A DNA stretch of 64,000 nucleotides from the NCBI RefSeq assembly GCF_963169125.1, contig NC_084798.1, forward strand, positions 103,929,970 to 103,993,969, given 5' to 3'. How positions within the stretch are numbered: position 1 is the first letter of the stretch; each line of letters starts with the position of its first letter. The notes beneath the pieces are model-generated. The model worked only from the letters and a program-made list of their open reading frames with translations, was not told where the DNA came from and made no database searches. This document shows, piece by piece, positions 1-11,815 of the stretch. The position numbers and the translations under genes are program-made. Source of the DNA: Humulus lupulus. Lineage: Eukaryota > Streptophyta > Magnoliopsida > Rosales > Cannabaceae.

Positions 1-1440
1 GGATAAGATTATGCAGATAGATTTAAGCATGGCCACAGGTTAAAAAGTTTCTTCATAATCAACTCCTTATTTTTGTGTGTAGCCTTTCGCTACTAGTCTT
101 GCTTTGAAAGTCTCTACTTTCCCATATGCTCCTCTCTTCTTCTTGAATATCCATTTACGACTAATAGGTTTAACATTTTTAGGTGGATCTTCAAGAGTCC
201 AGAAAGAATTGGAATACATCGATTCCATTTCAAGGTCCATGGTGTTCAGCCATTTTTCTTTGTCAGAATCTTCCATTGCATCTCTATATGTAAATGGATC
301 ATCTTTGTTTGTGTCAGACACAAGCATCGAAACTTCATGTTCATAGCGAACTGGTTGTTTTCCAACCCTCCCACTACGATTAAGATCTCCATTGTTCTGA
401 CTAGAACTAGCAATATCCTTTGGGGATTTTTCATTTGCCATTGCTGGTGATTGGTCTTGTTTATTTGAGACAATTTCCTCAAGTACGACTTTACTTTCAG
501 GTTTGTTCCATAAAACTAGCATTTGAAGATAGAAATAGTTTGTTATCTTTAGGACTATAAAATACACCACCTTTTGTTTCTTTGGAATATCCAACAAACA
601 TGCACACCTCAGTGTGTGATTCAAACTTCGCAATATGTCCTTTAAACACGTGTGCAGGACAACCTCATATACGAAAATGGTGTAAACTAGGTTTAGCACC
701 ATTCCATAATTCAATTGGTGTTTTCTAAATGGACTTAGATGGAACAACATTGAGTATGTATAAAGCACATTTTATTGCATAACCCCATAGTGACAAAGGC
801 AATGATGAGATACTAATCATCGATCTAACCGTATCCAATAAGATTTTGTTTTGTCTTTCGGAAACACCATTTTGTTGTCACATTCTAGGTGCAGTGAGTT
901 GGGATTGAATACCATGCTCACGTAAATGGTCCTCAAATTCATAATATAAGTACACTCCACCTCGATTTGATTGAAGCACTTTTAGTGATTTACCTAATTG
1001 CTTTTCAGCCTCTGCTCAGAATTCTTTAAACTTACCAAATTTTTTTGGATTTCCTTTGCATTAAGTATAGGTAACCATATCTCGAAGAATCGTTAATAAC
1101 ACTGACGAAGTATTCATAACCTCCTCTAGCTTGGACATTTAACAAACCATAAATGTCCGTATGTACAAGTTGAAGTGGATTTGTGGCTCTTGAACCTTTA
1201 GCAGAGAAAGGTCTCTTTGTCATTTTTCCTTCTAGGCAGGATTCACAGACAGGGAGAGAACCAATAGATAATTCTCTTAAAGGACCATCCTTTGTTAGTT
1301 TATTAATTCTGTCTAGACCAATATGCTCCAATCTCAAATGCCATAGATATGTTTCACTATCGAAAACTTTCTTTTGTCTTTTAATAGATCTGGGATTTGC
1401 AATTTTAAATAATTCAAAATTATAAACATGCTCAACATTG
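1..1440 (-). pseudogene. Copia integrase and N-terminal reverse transcriptase, degenerate
   Basis: Minus-strand reading gives, in order, a GAG-pre-integrase segment (LPVCESCLEGKMTKRPF at about 1220-1260), the integrase start with the first catalytic Asp in LVHTD, the integrase C-terminal linker (a YILNVVPSKS-like stretch near 745-780 and WGCPAHVFKGH near 630-660), then the RT start (KWIFKKKR and FKARLVAKGYTQK, 67-145), continuing as a GVDYEETF-like motif into base 1. Several frameshifts and stops separate the blocks, for example a stop after ETF near 40. The RT catalytic motif lies outside the window. Copia family assignment is secure from the motifs and domain order; the gene is dead. Confidence 0.88.
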
Positions 1441-1444
1441 GACT

Positions 1445-1663
1445 CTAACTTATAAAGTCCACCTTCAGACTTTGCAGAACAAATGTCAAAACCATATTTC
1501 GAGCTTTTCCAACTGCAGCTGCCGAGATCTCCTGCCCACTTCCAACTCTCATGGTCACCTCTCCATGAGCTAGCTTCCTCGAAGTACTAAAACTCTGTGA
1601 AGAAAAACAAACGTGATTAGTGGCTCCAGAATCAACTATCCAAGATGAAAAATAACCCTCCAC
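1445..1663 (-). pseudogene. Copia aspartic protease remnant
   Basis: The minus frame contains WIVDSGATNHVC, the copia protease active site (DSGA) followed by the usual His and Cys, and then a glycine-rich VGSGQEI stretch. Copia protease matures the Gag-Pol polyprotein. It lies between the gag zinc-knuckle region and the GAG-pre-integrase segment, as expected. The frame does not continue cleanly into gag or integrase, so it is a remnant. The key DSG triad is intact. Confidence 0.85.
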
Positions 1664-1674
1664 TAAACAAGATT

Positions 1675-2522
1675 CTAAAACAAGTAAATCAAATTTACCC
1701 TTCTTTTTTTCTTTCTGTTCATCCAGGTACTTAGGACAATTCCTTTTCCAATGACCATGAACTCCACAATGAAAGCATGATCCTTTCGGTGCCTTCTTTT
1801 TGGAGTTCTTTGTGGAATTATTCTTCTTGGAAGACTTGTTGGTCTTCTCTGCTTGTTTATCTTTTTTCTTGTCCTTTCCTTAGCCACCTTTCCTTTTCTT
1901 CAAATTTCCAATTAAAGTGGAAGGCTTGGTATCAACAACATTTGCCTCCTCAACCTTAGTGGAACTTTTTTTTAGAGACTCAAAAGTTTGAAACTCATTC
2001 AGTAGTTGGGTCATGTTGTACTCCAACATGTTCATAACATAGTTGGTAGTGAATGCCGCAAAAGCTGGTGTGAGAGATTCAAGTATCACACTTATTTGAG
2101 TTCTCTCATCAATGGTTGCATCATGGATTTCTACATCATGCAATATGTTGATTATGTATAGGACATGTTCTCTGACAGAAACATTTTTCTTCATTTTCAT
2201 ATTCATGAAGCTTCTAGTAGCATCATGTTTGCACGTATCAGACTGCTGGCCAAACATACCTTATAGAGATTCCCAAATCTCATAAGTTGTTTCAACAGTT
2301 TCAAACTTCTTTCTGCGCATATCTCTCATACTAGCAAGCATATAACATTTGGCATTATTGTTATATAAGATCCAATTGTCATACTTTTGTCTAGCAGTTT
2401 TGGCAGAATGAGAGTAGGAACCCCAGGACATTCCTCATTTAGAACAAACATGTGGTTTTCACAAATCAAAACAATGTTCATGATCGATTTTCATTTCATG
2501 TAGTTATCACTAGTAATTTTCT
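1675..2522 (-). pseudogene. Copia gag, central and C-terminal part
   Basis: The frame 2257-1880 carries a typical copia Gag (UBN2-type) region with MFGQQSD near its start and SVREHVLYIINILHD, ERTQISVILESL and EYNMTQLLNEFQTFESL further in. A nucleocapsid segment follows in other frames at 1675-1887. Upstream, 2258-2522 encodes the preceding gag codons (LTSDN..MKWKS through NEECP and on) with one frameshift and a stop just before MFGQQSD. Gag forms the virus-like particle. The first ~95 bases (2428-2522) duplicate gag codons also present at 26400-26494. Confidence 0.85.
2428..2522 (-). repeat. 95-bp copia gag segment duplicated at 26400-26494
   Basis: Bases 2428-2522 align end to end with 26400-26494 with about ten mismatches by eye. 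Both encode the same gag codons (from about LTSDN to NEEC). A normal gypsy insertion duplicates only about 5 bp, so this overlap is not a simple target-site duplication. The alignment stops at 2522, where the truncated Athila LTR starts. Confidence 0.8.
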
Positions 2523-4177
2523 AAAGTTTAATAATATTTATTAGTATATTGATTCACAAGTTTTAGTGATAGTAAAATTAAATCAAACTATCATTTTCCA
2601 AATAGATTTATAATTTAAGCACAAATTATTTCTAAAAATATAGGATTTTTCTTCACTTTTCCAAAAATATAATTTCAAAGTATTTAATGTGAATCAACCT
2701 AATGAAACAACAAAAATTCGAATAACATTATTTATAAGGCAAAACAAAATATTTTTGTTCAAAGCATTAGATGTGTACAATTTAATGATACATCTTACAC
2801 AAAGAATATTATGTTTTGCAAAATGAAGAACAAAGTGTAATACTATCTAACAATAAAAAATACAAGATATTAAAGATGAAAGACATATATCAAGAAGAAA
2901 AATCCATAAACTTTGTTGCATTACAAGTGAAATCAACATACAACATAATTATTATCTAGTTACAAGTTGCTTCATCATGATCTTAATAATCTTATGAAAA
3001 ATATTAGAAGCACATAACTAGAATCCAAAATATATTACAAAAGAAATACATACTTGGCACAAAATGGTCTTCCAAAAGGAAGAGAGAAAATGTAGATAGA
3101 AAGTGTAGAAAAAATGATGGCAACCAAAAATTAAGCACCCCAAAAATGGTATTGAAATTACATATTTATAGCCAAAATGAGAGTATTAAAATAATCAACT
3201 TAAATTAATTAAATAAAGTAAATATGGCATGTAGAGGTAAATTCTAGGGTGTAATGATGATTTTGTCGTGAAATATGTAGGAAAGTTGGGCAAAAATGTG
3301 GCGCATTTTTGGACATTGGGACAAGGGGACATTGTTGGGCTCAAGAGAGGAGGAGGCACACTACTACAAAAACTGCAATAAAATAGGGCACGGGTATTAA
3401 ATATAATATTTTAGACTCATTCAAACCTTTTCTCTGCGCTTTTTCTTTAAGGTTGAAAAAAAAACCGCAGAGAAAGCCTATATTTGTAGTAGTGGCAGCT
3501 GGGTTTGGTGGCTGTTGGCAGCTGGGCCGTGGGGTGCAAGGGGGCAGGCGAGTGGGCCTGGAGCAGCTGGAGGCAGGCCTAGGCTGGGCTAGTGGCATTT
3601 GGGGCGTGGGTTCGGGTGAGGAGAAGCGGAGCTGCGAATTGGGCTTGGGTCGAGTGGAGGCTGGCTGGCTGGGAATTGGGGCAACGCATGGTCCGCAGAC
3701 TGGGCCGTGGAGGCTTTGGGCGGCTGGGCTTTTTTTCCCTCTCAAAAATACCATATTTTGCTTCAATTCTTCTAGATTTACTTCTTTTCCTTTCCTTCAT
3801 TTTTCTTGTTTTTTCAAGAGCCAAAAAATACAACATATACCCTATAAAATAAACATAAATTAAATTAAATTAAAACTAAATATTTTCAATAATAAAATAT
3901 ACAACATAAGTTTCATGAAAATACTAATCAAACCTTAATTTACTTTAACATTTAAGCTCAAAGTGTGATTTTTTACTTCTAACTTAACAATACTATTTTC
4001 AAATATTTAAATTGCAACATATTACAACAAAATATCTATAACAACATATAAAAATCTAAAAAATTACAATAAGACTAATAAATTCAAATTATTTAATAAA
4101 TTACTTAAAAACTCAAGAACTAAGCAACAATTAACATAAAAAATGTGGTAAAATAACTCTATTTTGTAGAGTAATCA
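2523..4177 (-). repeat. Athila 3' LTR, truncated at its outer end
   Basis: This copy matches 24888-26399, including the AT-rich start, the GC-rich patch around 3500-3730 and the terminal segment up to TGATTACTCT (minus reading). Compared with the right-hand LTR it lacks about 300 bp at its left (outer) end: homology begins at the sequence found at 24888 rather than at 24585. It also carries a 136-bp MITE. The ORFs across the GC-rich patch on both strands are fortuitous. Confidence 0.85.
3359..3494. mobile_element. CACTA-type MITE (136 bp) with GCA target duplication
   Basis: Ends are CACTACTACAAAAA... and ...TTTGTAGTAGTG, perfect CACTA-family terminal inverted repeats, flanked by the 3-bp duplication GCA (3356-3358 and 3495-3497). 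The sister LTR at about 25725 has the uninterrupted site with a single GCA, so the insertion is proven within this window. Internally there is an imperfect hairpin with arms TTTCTCTGCG and CGCAGAGAAA. It has no coding capacity and would need a transposase supplied in trans. Confidence 0.93.
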
Positions 4178-4189
4178 CACCCCCAACTT
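4178..4189 (-). other. Polypurine tract of the Athila element
   Basis: On the minus strand AAGTTGGGGGTG directly precedes the 3' LTR start TGATTACTCT. This is the usual plus-strand primer site for gypsy reverse transcription. Confidence 0.75.
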
Positions 4190-4872
4190 ATAGTTTTGCT
4201 AGTCCTCAAGCAAAAGAAAATTTAAACACACAATAGCTCTAAAAATCTTATGAATATAGATTAAGCTTATGTATTTAATCAAATAGTCATTCTTGCTTTC
4301 TAAAATATATATTTTAAGAGCAATTTTTTTTCATATAAACTTATAAAAAAAACTAGAAGTGTCTTATTATGAAAAAATAAATAAACATATATATATAAAT
4401 TTAATTTAAGCAAAATTGACCCAATAATTAGAAACAAAGCTTAAGAAATATTCATATTTTTAAGATAACTACAATCACACTCAATCAAGGTTCTTATCAT
4501 TGGAACTAAAAGATATCACCAAACTTTTTTTTTCATTTTATTTAAACAAAACAATACGAAACACAATAAAAAAAATTCAATATGAAACACAATAATTTTT
4601 TTTCACAAAACACAATAAAACACACACTCTCCTAAGAATAATAACCATATAAACTCACCACCCCCAAACTTATTTTAAATATCGTCCTCAATGTGTCAAA
4701 ATATAAATATAAATTAAAATTTACAAGAGATTAGAGTTTAGAATGGTCGTACCTTGATGTGGTACATCGTTAAGAGAGTAGCAGATACAAGTAACACAAA
4801 TTAAACCACCCATACTAACAAACAAACATTAAAACAAATAGATCACAAGTTACCAAGAGTAATTGCAAGCAA
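4190..4872 (-). other. Athila 3' non-coding region
   Basis: AT-rich DNA between the end of integrase and the polypurine tract. Many Athila elements carry an env-like gene here; I see no ORF of note and no transmembrane-like reading, so it is absent or fully decayed. Confidence 0.6.
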
Positions 4873-5345
4873 TCAAATAACTTGGTAAATAGGATCCTCA
4901 AGGAGTATTTCATCCACTTCATCGGTTTTTATTTCTAAAAATGATTTTAATTTTTGTGCATTAACTTTAAAAATATCACCATTGTTAGGATTTTCAATTT
5001 CGATAGCCCCATGTGGAAAAATTACTTGAACAATATAGGGACCGGTCCACCTAGAACGTAATTTTCCTGGAAATATATGCAACTGAGAGTTGTATAAAAT
5101 GACTTTCTGACCTGGAGAAAAATCTTCTCAAAATATTTTTATCATAGTAAAATTTCATACGATCCTTATACTTTTTTTAATAGTTATATGCATCATTCCT
5201 AATTTCTTCTAGTTCATTTAGTTGAAGATTTTTTTTCTCACCTCCCTTGTTTAAAGAAAAATTTAACAGTTTAATAGCCCAAAAGGCTCTGTGTTCTAAC
5301 TCAACAGGTAAGTGGCACGCCTTCCCATACACAAGGCTGTAGGGT
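4873..5345 (-). pseudogene. Athila integrase, C-terminal part
   Basis: Minus-strand blocks read [20 protein letters not shown] (5345-5286) and later FPGKLRSRWTGPYIV (about 5030-5070) with HGAIEIENPNNGDIFKVN, the characteristic C-terminal region of Athila integrase. The intervening 5090-5176 is frameshifted. The 5' continuation is at 18264: the codons before the break are interrupted by the copia LTR insertion, with GACAT duplicated at 5346-5350 and 18259-18263. Confidence 0.88.
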
Positions 5346-5350
5346 GACAT

Positions 5351-6130
5351 TGTTGGGAATAGTGCCTTTAAAGCAATTGTAGTTAACAAATGTTTTAAAT
5401 AAAATAAATAATTGGATCATATTATTATATATATAGACTATGTCCGATATTATATGGTAATATTAAGATAATATCAAGAAATTCTAAAGTTTATCTATGT
5501 GGTCTAAATCTCATATTGGTATGGGAGGATCGAGATTAAGATAATAAACTTAAATAGTTCGCAGTAAAATAAAGCTATGGAATCTTTAGATTAATTACTA
5601 CAAGTATGGTCCACTGGTATTATGAATACATGTGACCTAGATCCGGGTTACTAGTGTAGTAGGACACTTTAGTGGAGGTACTTTGCATGCTAACAGTATG
5701 TAGAACTGGACCAAATGTGATTTGTTAATACTTTTTTAAACACTGTTTCATATTATTAATCAAACACATCAAATGATGATCATATACACGATGATCGTAA
5801 TCCTGAGGTTGCTACGAACTCCTATATATGTCATCCGATCCCTTGATTCATGCGTTAAGGTTTGTCAGAATGATCAGGCTAAGAACAATTGTTTTGGGGA
5901 CTAAATGATGTATATATGGCTTGGGACGTAGTTTAATAGATTTGGAATCTATACCTTCTTGTAGATTGAATAATGGTTCCCTATTGGGTTGACTTTTGGA
6001 ACTGAAAAGGTTATGAGCGCTCACATCAAAAACTTGTTGTGACACAACCTTCGCTAGTAAAAGGGTAAAACAGTAAGTTTATTCCCTTTTAATTATGAAC
6101 CATTAATAGAGCATTAATGTTGTATGTAAT
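5351..6130 (+). mobile_element. Copia-family LTR (solo), left half
   Basis: Starts TGTTGGGAAT right after the GACAT target duplication (5346-5350). It is the same LTR family as the outer copia LTR: the 5' ~290 bp match 56849-57137 in reverse complement, and 5840-6130 match 45930-46143. It is cut at 6130/6131 by Tat-1. No copia internal sequence accompanies it, so with 17430-18258 it is best read as a solo LTR of plus orientation. Confidence 0.85.
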
Positions 6131-6746
6131 TGTTTACCCAAAAAACGGTTGCTGATGACGTGGCTAGAATTTCTCACACGTGGTTGACACGAGGCAAAAG
6201 TACGGCTCGACTATCGACCAGAAGCACACCGCATCGTCAGGATTAATTTTTTATACGACCAGGCTGGTCGTATAACCTAATTTATTTCCTTCTTAAGCTA
6301 TAAACTTATAATAACTTCATTGAATATTTCTTCATTATTATCTTGATACACGATTATTAAGGAAAGATAGGGCACATTTCCATGTGTAACCCTCCTTGAG
6401 CCTATAAATATGCATGAAATAGCTCAAGGAATGGACTTTTGAACTTTTCATTCCTGAATCTTTTTGCTAAATATTGAGAGAAAAAAGAGCTACAGTGAAT
6501 TGTACATCGTCTTATTGTAATACATTCAAGAGTTGTGAAACTCAAGAACCCTAGTTCTTTGATCACAACTTTGAGATTCAATAATAACAATATCATTAAG
6601 TGGACGTAGGTCGTTACCATTCTCAGGGGCCGAACCACTATAATTCATTGGTGTTTTCCTCCCTTCCGTTAGATCACTTTTCTCATTCTTGCTTATACTT
6701 TGTCGTACATTTGACTCTGTGTCGTTGGCCAAATCGAGGGTCAACA
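6131..6746 (+). repeat. Tat-1 5' LTR
   Basis: Begins TGTTTACCCA and ends GGTCAACA (TG...CA). It aligns to 16869-17429 over its first ~560 bp. A putative TATA-like stretch (TATAAATATGC, 6404-6414) lies where a promoter would be expected. The last ~56 bp are missing from the right-hand copy. Confidence 0.85.
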
Positions 6747-6768
6747 TTCTGGTGCTTTCATTGAGAGT
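6747..6768 (+). other. Tat-1 primer-binding region
   Basis: TTCTGGTGCTTTCATTGAGA directly follows the LTR. Tat-2 has the closely similar stretch at the same place (minus strand, 39176 downward), so the position is conserved between the two elements. I did not identify the primer tRNA. Confidence 0.55.
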
Positions 6769-6809
6769 TGGGGAAAGAACTGTGAAAGAATTTAACGGCA
6801 AAAACATCC

Positions 6810-8826
6810 ATGAAGACTGGACAGGCTGCTGGTGCTGCACCATCCCAACCACCTCCCCCAAATGTGGCCGAGAATGAACCACATTTGGAGTTTGATGAGG
6901 AGGAACTAGACTCCGAAATGCTAAGGGCAACGCTAGGAGTGTTGCAAGATGAGTTGGCCAATCTAAGGGCCAATCAAGAGAATGCTGCGGAGATGATGGC
7001 GCTGCAACAAACAGAAATAGAATGCCAGCGTCAAGAGCTGAGTGAGCAGCAGGCGGAAATGGATCGTCGGCAGAGGGATGCCATGGCCGCCTTTGAAGCA
7101 GCCATTCAACTGGCTAGGAGTCAAGCTGTACTAGCCTCCCAGCCAGATCAGCCAACAAGCCCTCAAAGGCCGGAGAAGCCGCCTATGGCCCAGGATGATG
7201 TCCCACCTAGGGATCCTAAGCAACAGCCTCCATCCCAGGCTGGTCGAGGCAATCCCCAACGCCCGAGGCAGAATAGGCTGGGCAACCGCCCCGCAACCCT
7301 AGACGCCCAAGGGATGAAGAGCTAAATCTACGGAGCAGGGGACATCATCCTTCTGCCAACAGAAGGAACATCGAGTTAGGATCTGCGGTTAGGGGCCCCC
7401 CACGACATAACAATGCACGGAGACCCAATGACCAGTGCAGGCCTCCCCCTGACGCTCGAGAGATGCCACCCCAAGGAGAAAATAGCATGAACAGCCGGTC
7501 GCGCCATAGTCAGCCACAATTCAAAGATGGCCATGGCTATAATGAAGCTGATTCTGGCAGAGGGAACGCTGACCGGAGAAATGAAGAAAGAGGTGAAGGC
7601 ATAAGGCCCCCACCTAGAGATAATAGGCCAGTTAGCCACAATGCTGGGGGGAAGCCTAGGCAGCCGAACGTCTTTACCCGTCTAGGAGCTAGCGAGCAAA
7701 GACAAAGAGATAATGATCTTAGGGACATACTTAACGACCACCGTGAGAGGCACGATGAGTACGCTCCCCCGGCACCAGTGGCCCCAGCAGTCCCAGAAGT
7801 AGTTCAAGCTCAGATTGATGCCCTGAACCAGGCGGTACATCAACTGGTTGAGGGGCAAACGTCCCATATCGAGTACGATAGGAGGAGGGGCACCCCCTTC
7901 GTACAAAGGTTTGCGGCGGCCGAAACCCCCAGTAAGTTTAAGATGCCTACATTGCCAAATTTCAATGGGTACGGAGACCCAGTATCTCACGTTAATAAGT
8001 TTGAGATACAAATGGACATACAAAAAGTGCCGGAAGATGCCCGCTGCCAGATCTTCCCTGTGACACTATCTGATACCGCTCAGGAGTGGTTCTTCAACTT
8101 CCCTCCTACTAGTATAGTATCTTGGGAAATGTTCGTGAAGGAATTCTACGGACAGTTCTACGCGGGTCATGTACACCCCACAGAGGCCAACCAGCTGATC
8201 GAGATATGACAGAAAGAGAGAGAGCCCTTGAAAGTGTATGTCCAATGCTTCATGCGAGCTGCAGCTAGAGCCAAGACAGTGAGCGATGAAGGTAAGATGA
8301 TGGCTCTAACTGCTGGAGTTAGGCGCCATTCACCTCTTTGGAGTGGACTCAGAAAGCATGGGGTTAGAAGTACCCAAGAGTTCTTGGATCGGGCTGATCG
8401 ATATATCAAGCTTGAAGATGCGATTGCCAACGAAGGGAAATCGCCAAATAAAGACAAGGGCCCAAAGAACCCACCAAAGCCACCAACGGGTCGGAAAAAC
8501 CCAATGGCAACGGGAAAGCCAACGGGAATGGCAATGGTAGGAATGGTGGAAAATGGGCGAACAACGAACCCTCAACCTCTGAGATTAAGCGTCCCAAAAG
8601 TAATCGATATGAGCCGAGCTCACCAACTACACGACCCTTGTGGAAAGCCGAGCTGAAGTCTACCAGGCGACCAGCTCAAGCGTACCTTACAAACGACCCA
8701 CAGCTATAAGGAAAGATATCTCTAAGAGAGATACAATGAACTTCTGTCATTTTCACAATGACTACGGGCACGACACCAATGACTGTAACCAGTTGAAGGA
8801 CGAGATTGAGTTCCTGATAAGGTAGG
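6810..8826 (+). pseudogene. Tat-1 gag (three broken blocks)
   Basis: Block 1 (6810-7325) is a Glu/Gln-rich coiled-coil-like N-terminus (residues ~45-100) with a proline-rich tail. Block 2 (7463-8209) ends with a retrotransposon-gag capsid region: FNGYGDPVSHVNKFEIQM, then AQEWFFNFPP. Block 3 (8228-8826) has a lysine-rich stretch and a Tat-type zinc-knuckle-like end, NFCHFHNDYGHDTNDCNQLK, before a TAG. The three blocks are one ancestral gene broken by stops at 7323, 8207 and by frame changes. Gag packages the element RNA. Confidence 0.85.
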
Positions 8827-8843
8827 GACATTTAAGAAGATAT

Positions 8844-9698
8844 TTGCGAGCCACAGGAGGTTCTCAACGAGAGGCTCAAGGTGGCAACGAGCAGGCGCCT
8901 GCGCGCCAACGCTCGCCACCTCTACAGCTAGCTCCTATGGCAGGCACTTTACTCACCATCTGCGGAGGCCCACATCTTGTAGGAGACAGTGGGAAGGCAA
9001 GGGAACGATACGCTCAAACCCTATGCCACGACCAGGACTTCGAGATGATGAGTGTGGAAGATCGAGCACCAAAAAAGGCTCGTATAGAGGAGGAATTAAT
9101 AACCTTCTCTGATGACGATGCCCAGCACGTACGATTCCCACACTTCGATCCATTGGTCGTGGACGTACAAATTGCCAATATGATGGTGAAAAGGGTGTTG
9201 GTCGACACAGGAAGTTCGGTTAACATCCTATACAAGTCCTTGTTGGAAAGAATGAAGCTGTCCGTCAAAGACCTGGAGCCATGCAACCAAACCATTTATG
9301 GTTTTTCCAGTGAAGGCCTCGCCCTAACAGGGTCGATTAGGCTTCCAGTTACGGCAGGTATTGCGCCTGCTAATAGGACATTACTCACTACTTTCATAGT
9401 AGTTGATTGTCCTTCAACATACAATGCTGTAATTGGGAGACCGATTCTGGTCGACTTACGAGCCGTCACCTCGATATGGAACCTCACCATGAAATTCCCA
9501 ACATACGCAGGGATAGGTGCGTATTGGGAAATGAGCGGGAAGCGAGGGAGTGCTACAACGCCTCGATCGCCAAGGCGAAGAAGGGTGTATCGAGAGATGT
9601 TCACGGGAAAGAGTTGCAAATGGGAATGGATGCTCAGGCCCACTCGGGTGATAATGTCACCAAATAGGGCGTTGCCCAAAGTGAGGATAGGGAATTAG
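8844..9698 (+). pseudogene. Tat-1 aspartic protease region
   Basis: The frame contains RVLVDTGSSVNILY (about 9196-9237) with the catalytic DTG triad, and further on a YNAVIGRPIL motif (about 9420-9449), the second conserved region of retropepsin-like gypsy proteases. A spacer of ~200 codons precedes it. The frame is lost after about 9510. It would cleave Gag-Pol. Confidence 0.85.
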
Positions 9699-10948
9699 AT
9701 CCTCGCTTTGGGGATTTTGAGGAAGAAGTTGGGCCCTTCGAGGACCTTGAAGAGGTCCAACTCGATAAAGAAAATCCGACCAGGGTTGTGAAAGTCGGTA
9801 AAAATTTAGAGACAACAACAAAACAAGCAGTGGTTGATTTTTTAAGGAGGAACTAGGAGGTCTTTGCCGAGTCGTACAAAGACATGGTCGGGATAGATCC
9901 TGCAGTCATGAGCCATGTCCTAAACATCGACAAGAGTTTTCCACCAGTGCAACAAAAGAGAAGGTTGCTCGACAAAGATAGATCAAGAGCCTTAAAAGAA
10001 GAAGTCGAGAAGTTGAAGGAGAATGGGTTCATCAGGGTGGATTTTTATCCATCGTGGGTCTCTAATCCCGTGCTAGTTCCCAAGCCGAATGGCAAGTGGC
10101 GTACGTGCGTGGATTTTACAAACTTAAATAAAGCCTGCCCCAAAGATTGTTTCCCACTCCCAAGGATTGACTAGCTGGTCGATGCCACTGCAGGACATGA
10201 GATCCTCTCTTTGATGGATGCGTACTCCGGTTATAATTAGATTAGTATGCATCCCCCTGATGAGGATCACACTAGTTTTCGGACTGATACAGGGCTCTAC
10301 TATTACAAAGTGATGCCCTTCGGTTTGAAAAACGCTGGTGCGACTTACCAACGACTCGTCAACAACATGTTTAAGGAGCTGATCGACACAAACATGGAGG
10401 TCTACGTCGACGACATGCTAGTCAAGTCGAAGAAAGTAGAAGGACATGTAAAGGATTTGCAGGAGTGCTTCAACTTCTTGAACAAATATAAGATGAAGCT
10501 AAATCCCCTTAAATGCTCTTTCGGAGTAGGATCAGGGAATTTCATGGGATTTATAGTTAACTCGAGAGGAATTGAAGCCAATCCTGAGAAAATTAAAGCC
10601 CTGGTTGACATGAAATCGCCAGTAAAGATTAAGGATATTCAAAGCTTAACCGAAAGAATTGCCGCTCTTAGTAGATTCATTTCAAAGTCAACAGATAAAT
10701 GCGTCCCATTCTTTAATATACTTAGAGGCAATAAAAAGTTTGAATGGATGGAGGAATGCGAACAACCTTTTCAAGCACTAAAACCACATATGGCGCAACC
10801 ACCCATCCTGTCAAAGCCGGTCGATAAAGAAACTTTGTTCATCTACCTGGCGATCACAGAATACGCTGCTAGTGCCGTTTTAGTAAGGGAGGAAGAAGGC
10901 GTGCAGAAGGATGTTTACTATGTAAGCAAAAGGCTAATTGGAGCATAA
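9699..10948 (+). pseudogene. Tat-1 reverse transcriptase and first RNase H start
   Basis: Conserved RT blocks are visible in order: the VDFTNLNKACPKDCFPLPRI block (about 10111-10170), MPFGLKNAGATYQRLVN (about 10313-10363), the catalytic YVDDM (10403-10417), then the RNase H connection ending at 10948. Two stops sit at 10172-10174 and 10238-10240. At both sites Tat-2 has CAG (Gln), so each is a single C-to-T change. RT copies element RNA into DNA. Confidence 0.92.
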
Positions 10949-11815
10949 CAGCGGTACCCGCCCATCGAGAAGCTAGCCTATTGCCTAGTTTTGGCCTCTA
11001 GGAAGCTACGACCTTACTTTCAAGCTCATCCAATTATGGTTTTGACCGACCAGCCTCTATGACAAGTCTTGCAAAAACCAGAGGCTACGGGTAGATTGTT
11101 AAAATGGGCAGTCGAACTTGGGCAGTTCGATATATCTTACTTGCCACGAGCAGCGATAAAAGGACAAGCCCTGGCTGACTTCATTGCAGAATTCACTGAA
11201 CTTACGAATGGCGAGTAGATTAAAGAGCCTAATGAGCCTGAATGTCAAAACCAAGCTCCCACGTGGAAATTATTTACAGATGGTTCTTCTAACGAGTGCC
11301 ACACTGGGGCAGGAGTGATATTGATAATGCCGGAGGGGCATCGATTTCACTGTGCAATCAGGTTTGACTTCATTGCTTCTAACAATGAGGCCAAGTATGA
11401 AGCACTACTCGCTGGATTGCGGTTAGCCAGGGACATGAATATAAAAGTGCTTGACATCTACAGTGATTCTCAGCTGGTGGTGAATCAAGTCATGGGAGAA
11501 TACCAGGCACGAGGTTTAAAGATGGTTGCCTATCTGAACAAAACAAAAGATCTCTTGGCTCAGTTCGACAAATACAGTCTCCAACAAGTACCTCACGACC
11601 AGAATTCCAATGCTGATGCTTTGGCCAAATTAGCCAGTGCGAAGGATGCTGATACTCTGAATATAGTGCCGGTTGAGCGGCTAACAATGCCAAGCATCCA
11701 AGAAGATAAGACCACTATGGTGATCCGGATGACAGATGCGTGGATGACACCATATATAGAGTATCTACCGCAAGGCATACTACCAACAAACAGAAACAAA
11801 GCCAGGACCCTTTAG
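10949..11815 (+). pseudogene. Tat-1 RNase H and archaeal-type second RNase H
   Basis: 10949-11220 continues the first RNase H (IEKLAYCLVLASRKLRPYF, VLTDQPL, ALADFIAEF) with stops at about 11060 and 11216. From about 11268 a second RNase H begins (WKLFTDGSSNECHTGAGVI) and runs through ASNNEAKYEALLAGLRLA, DIYSDSQLVVNQV and NSNADALAKLAS, giving the D-E-D-D-type acidic residues in TDGSS, NEAKYEA, YSDSQL and NADAL. Two RNase H domains in tandem are a Tat-lineage trait. Stop at 11813. Confidence 0.9.

Noticed and set aside
3453..3863. 136-codon GC-rich ORF and overlapping antisense ORFs
   Set aside because: Lies in the Athila LTR; the sister LTR (25704-26095) has the same patch with disrupted frames and no protein domain.
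4190..4872. Possible Athila env-like gene
   Set aside because: No ORF, signal peptide or transmembrane pattern could be found in any frame.
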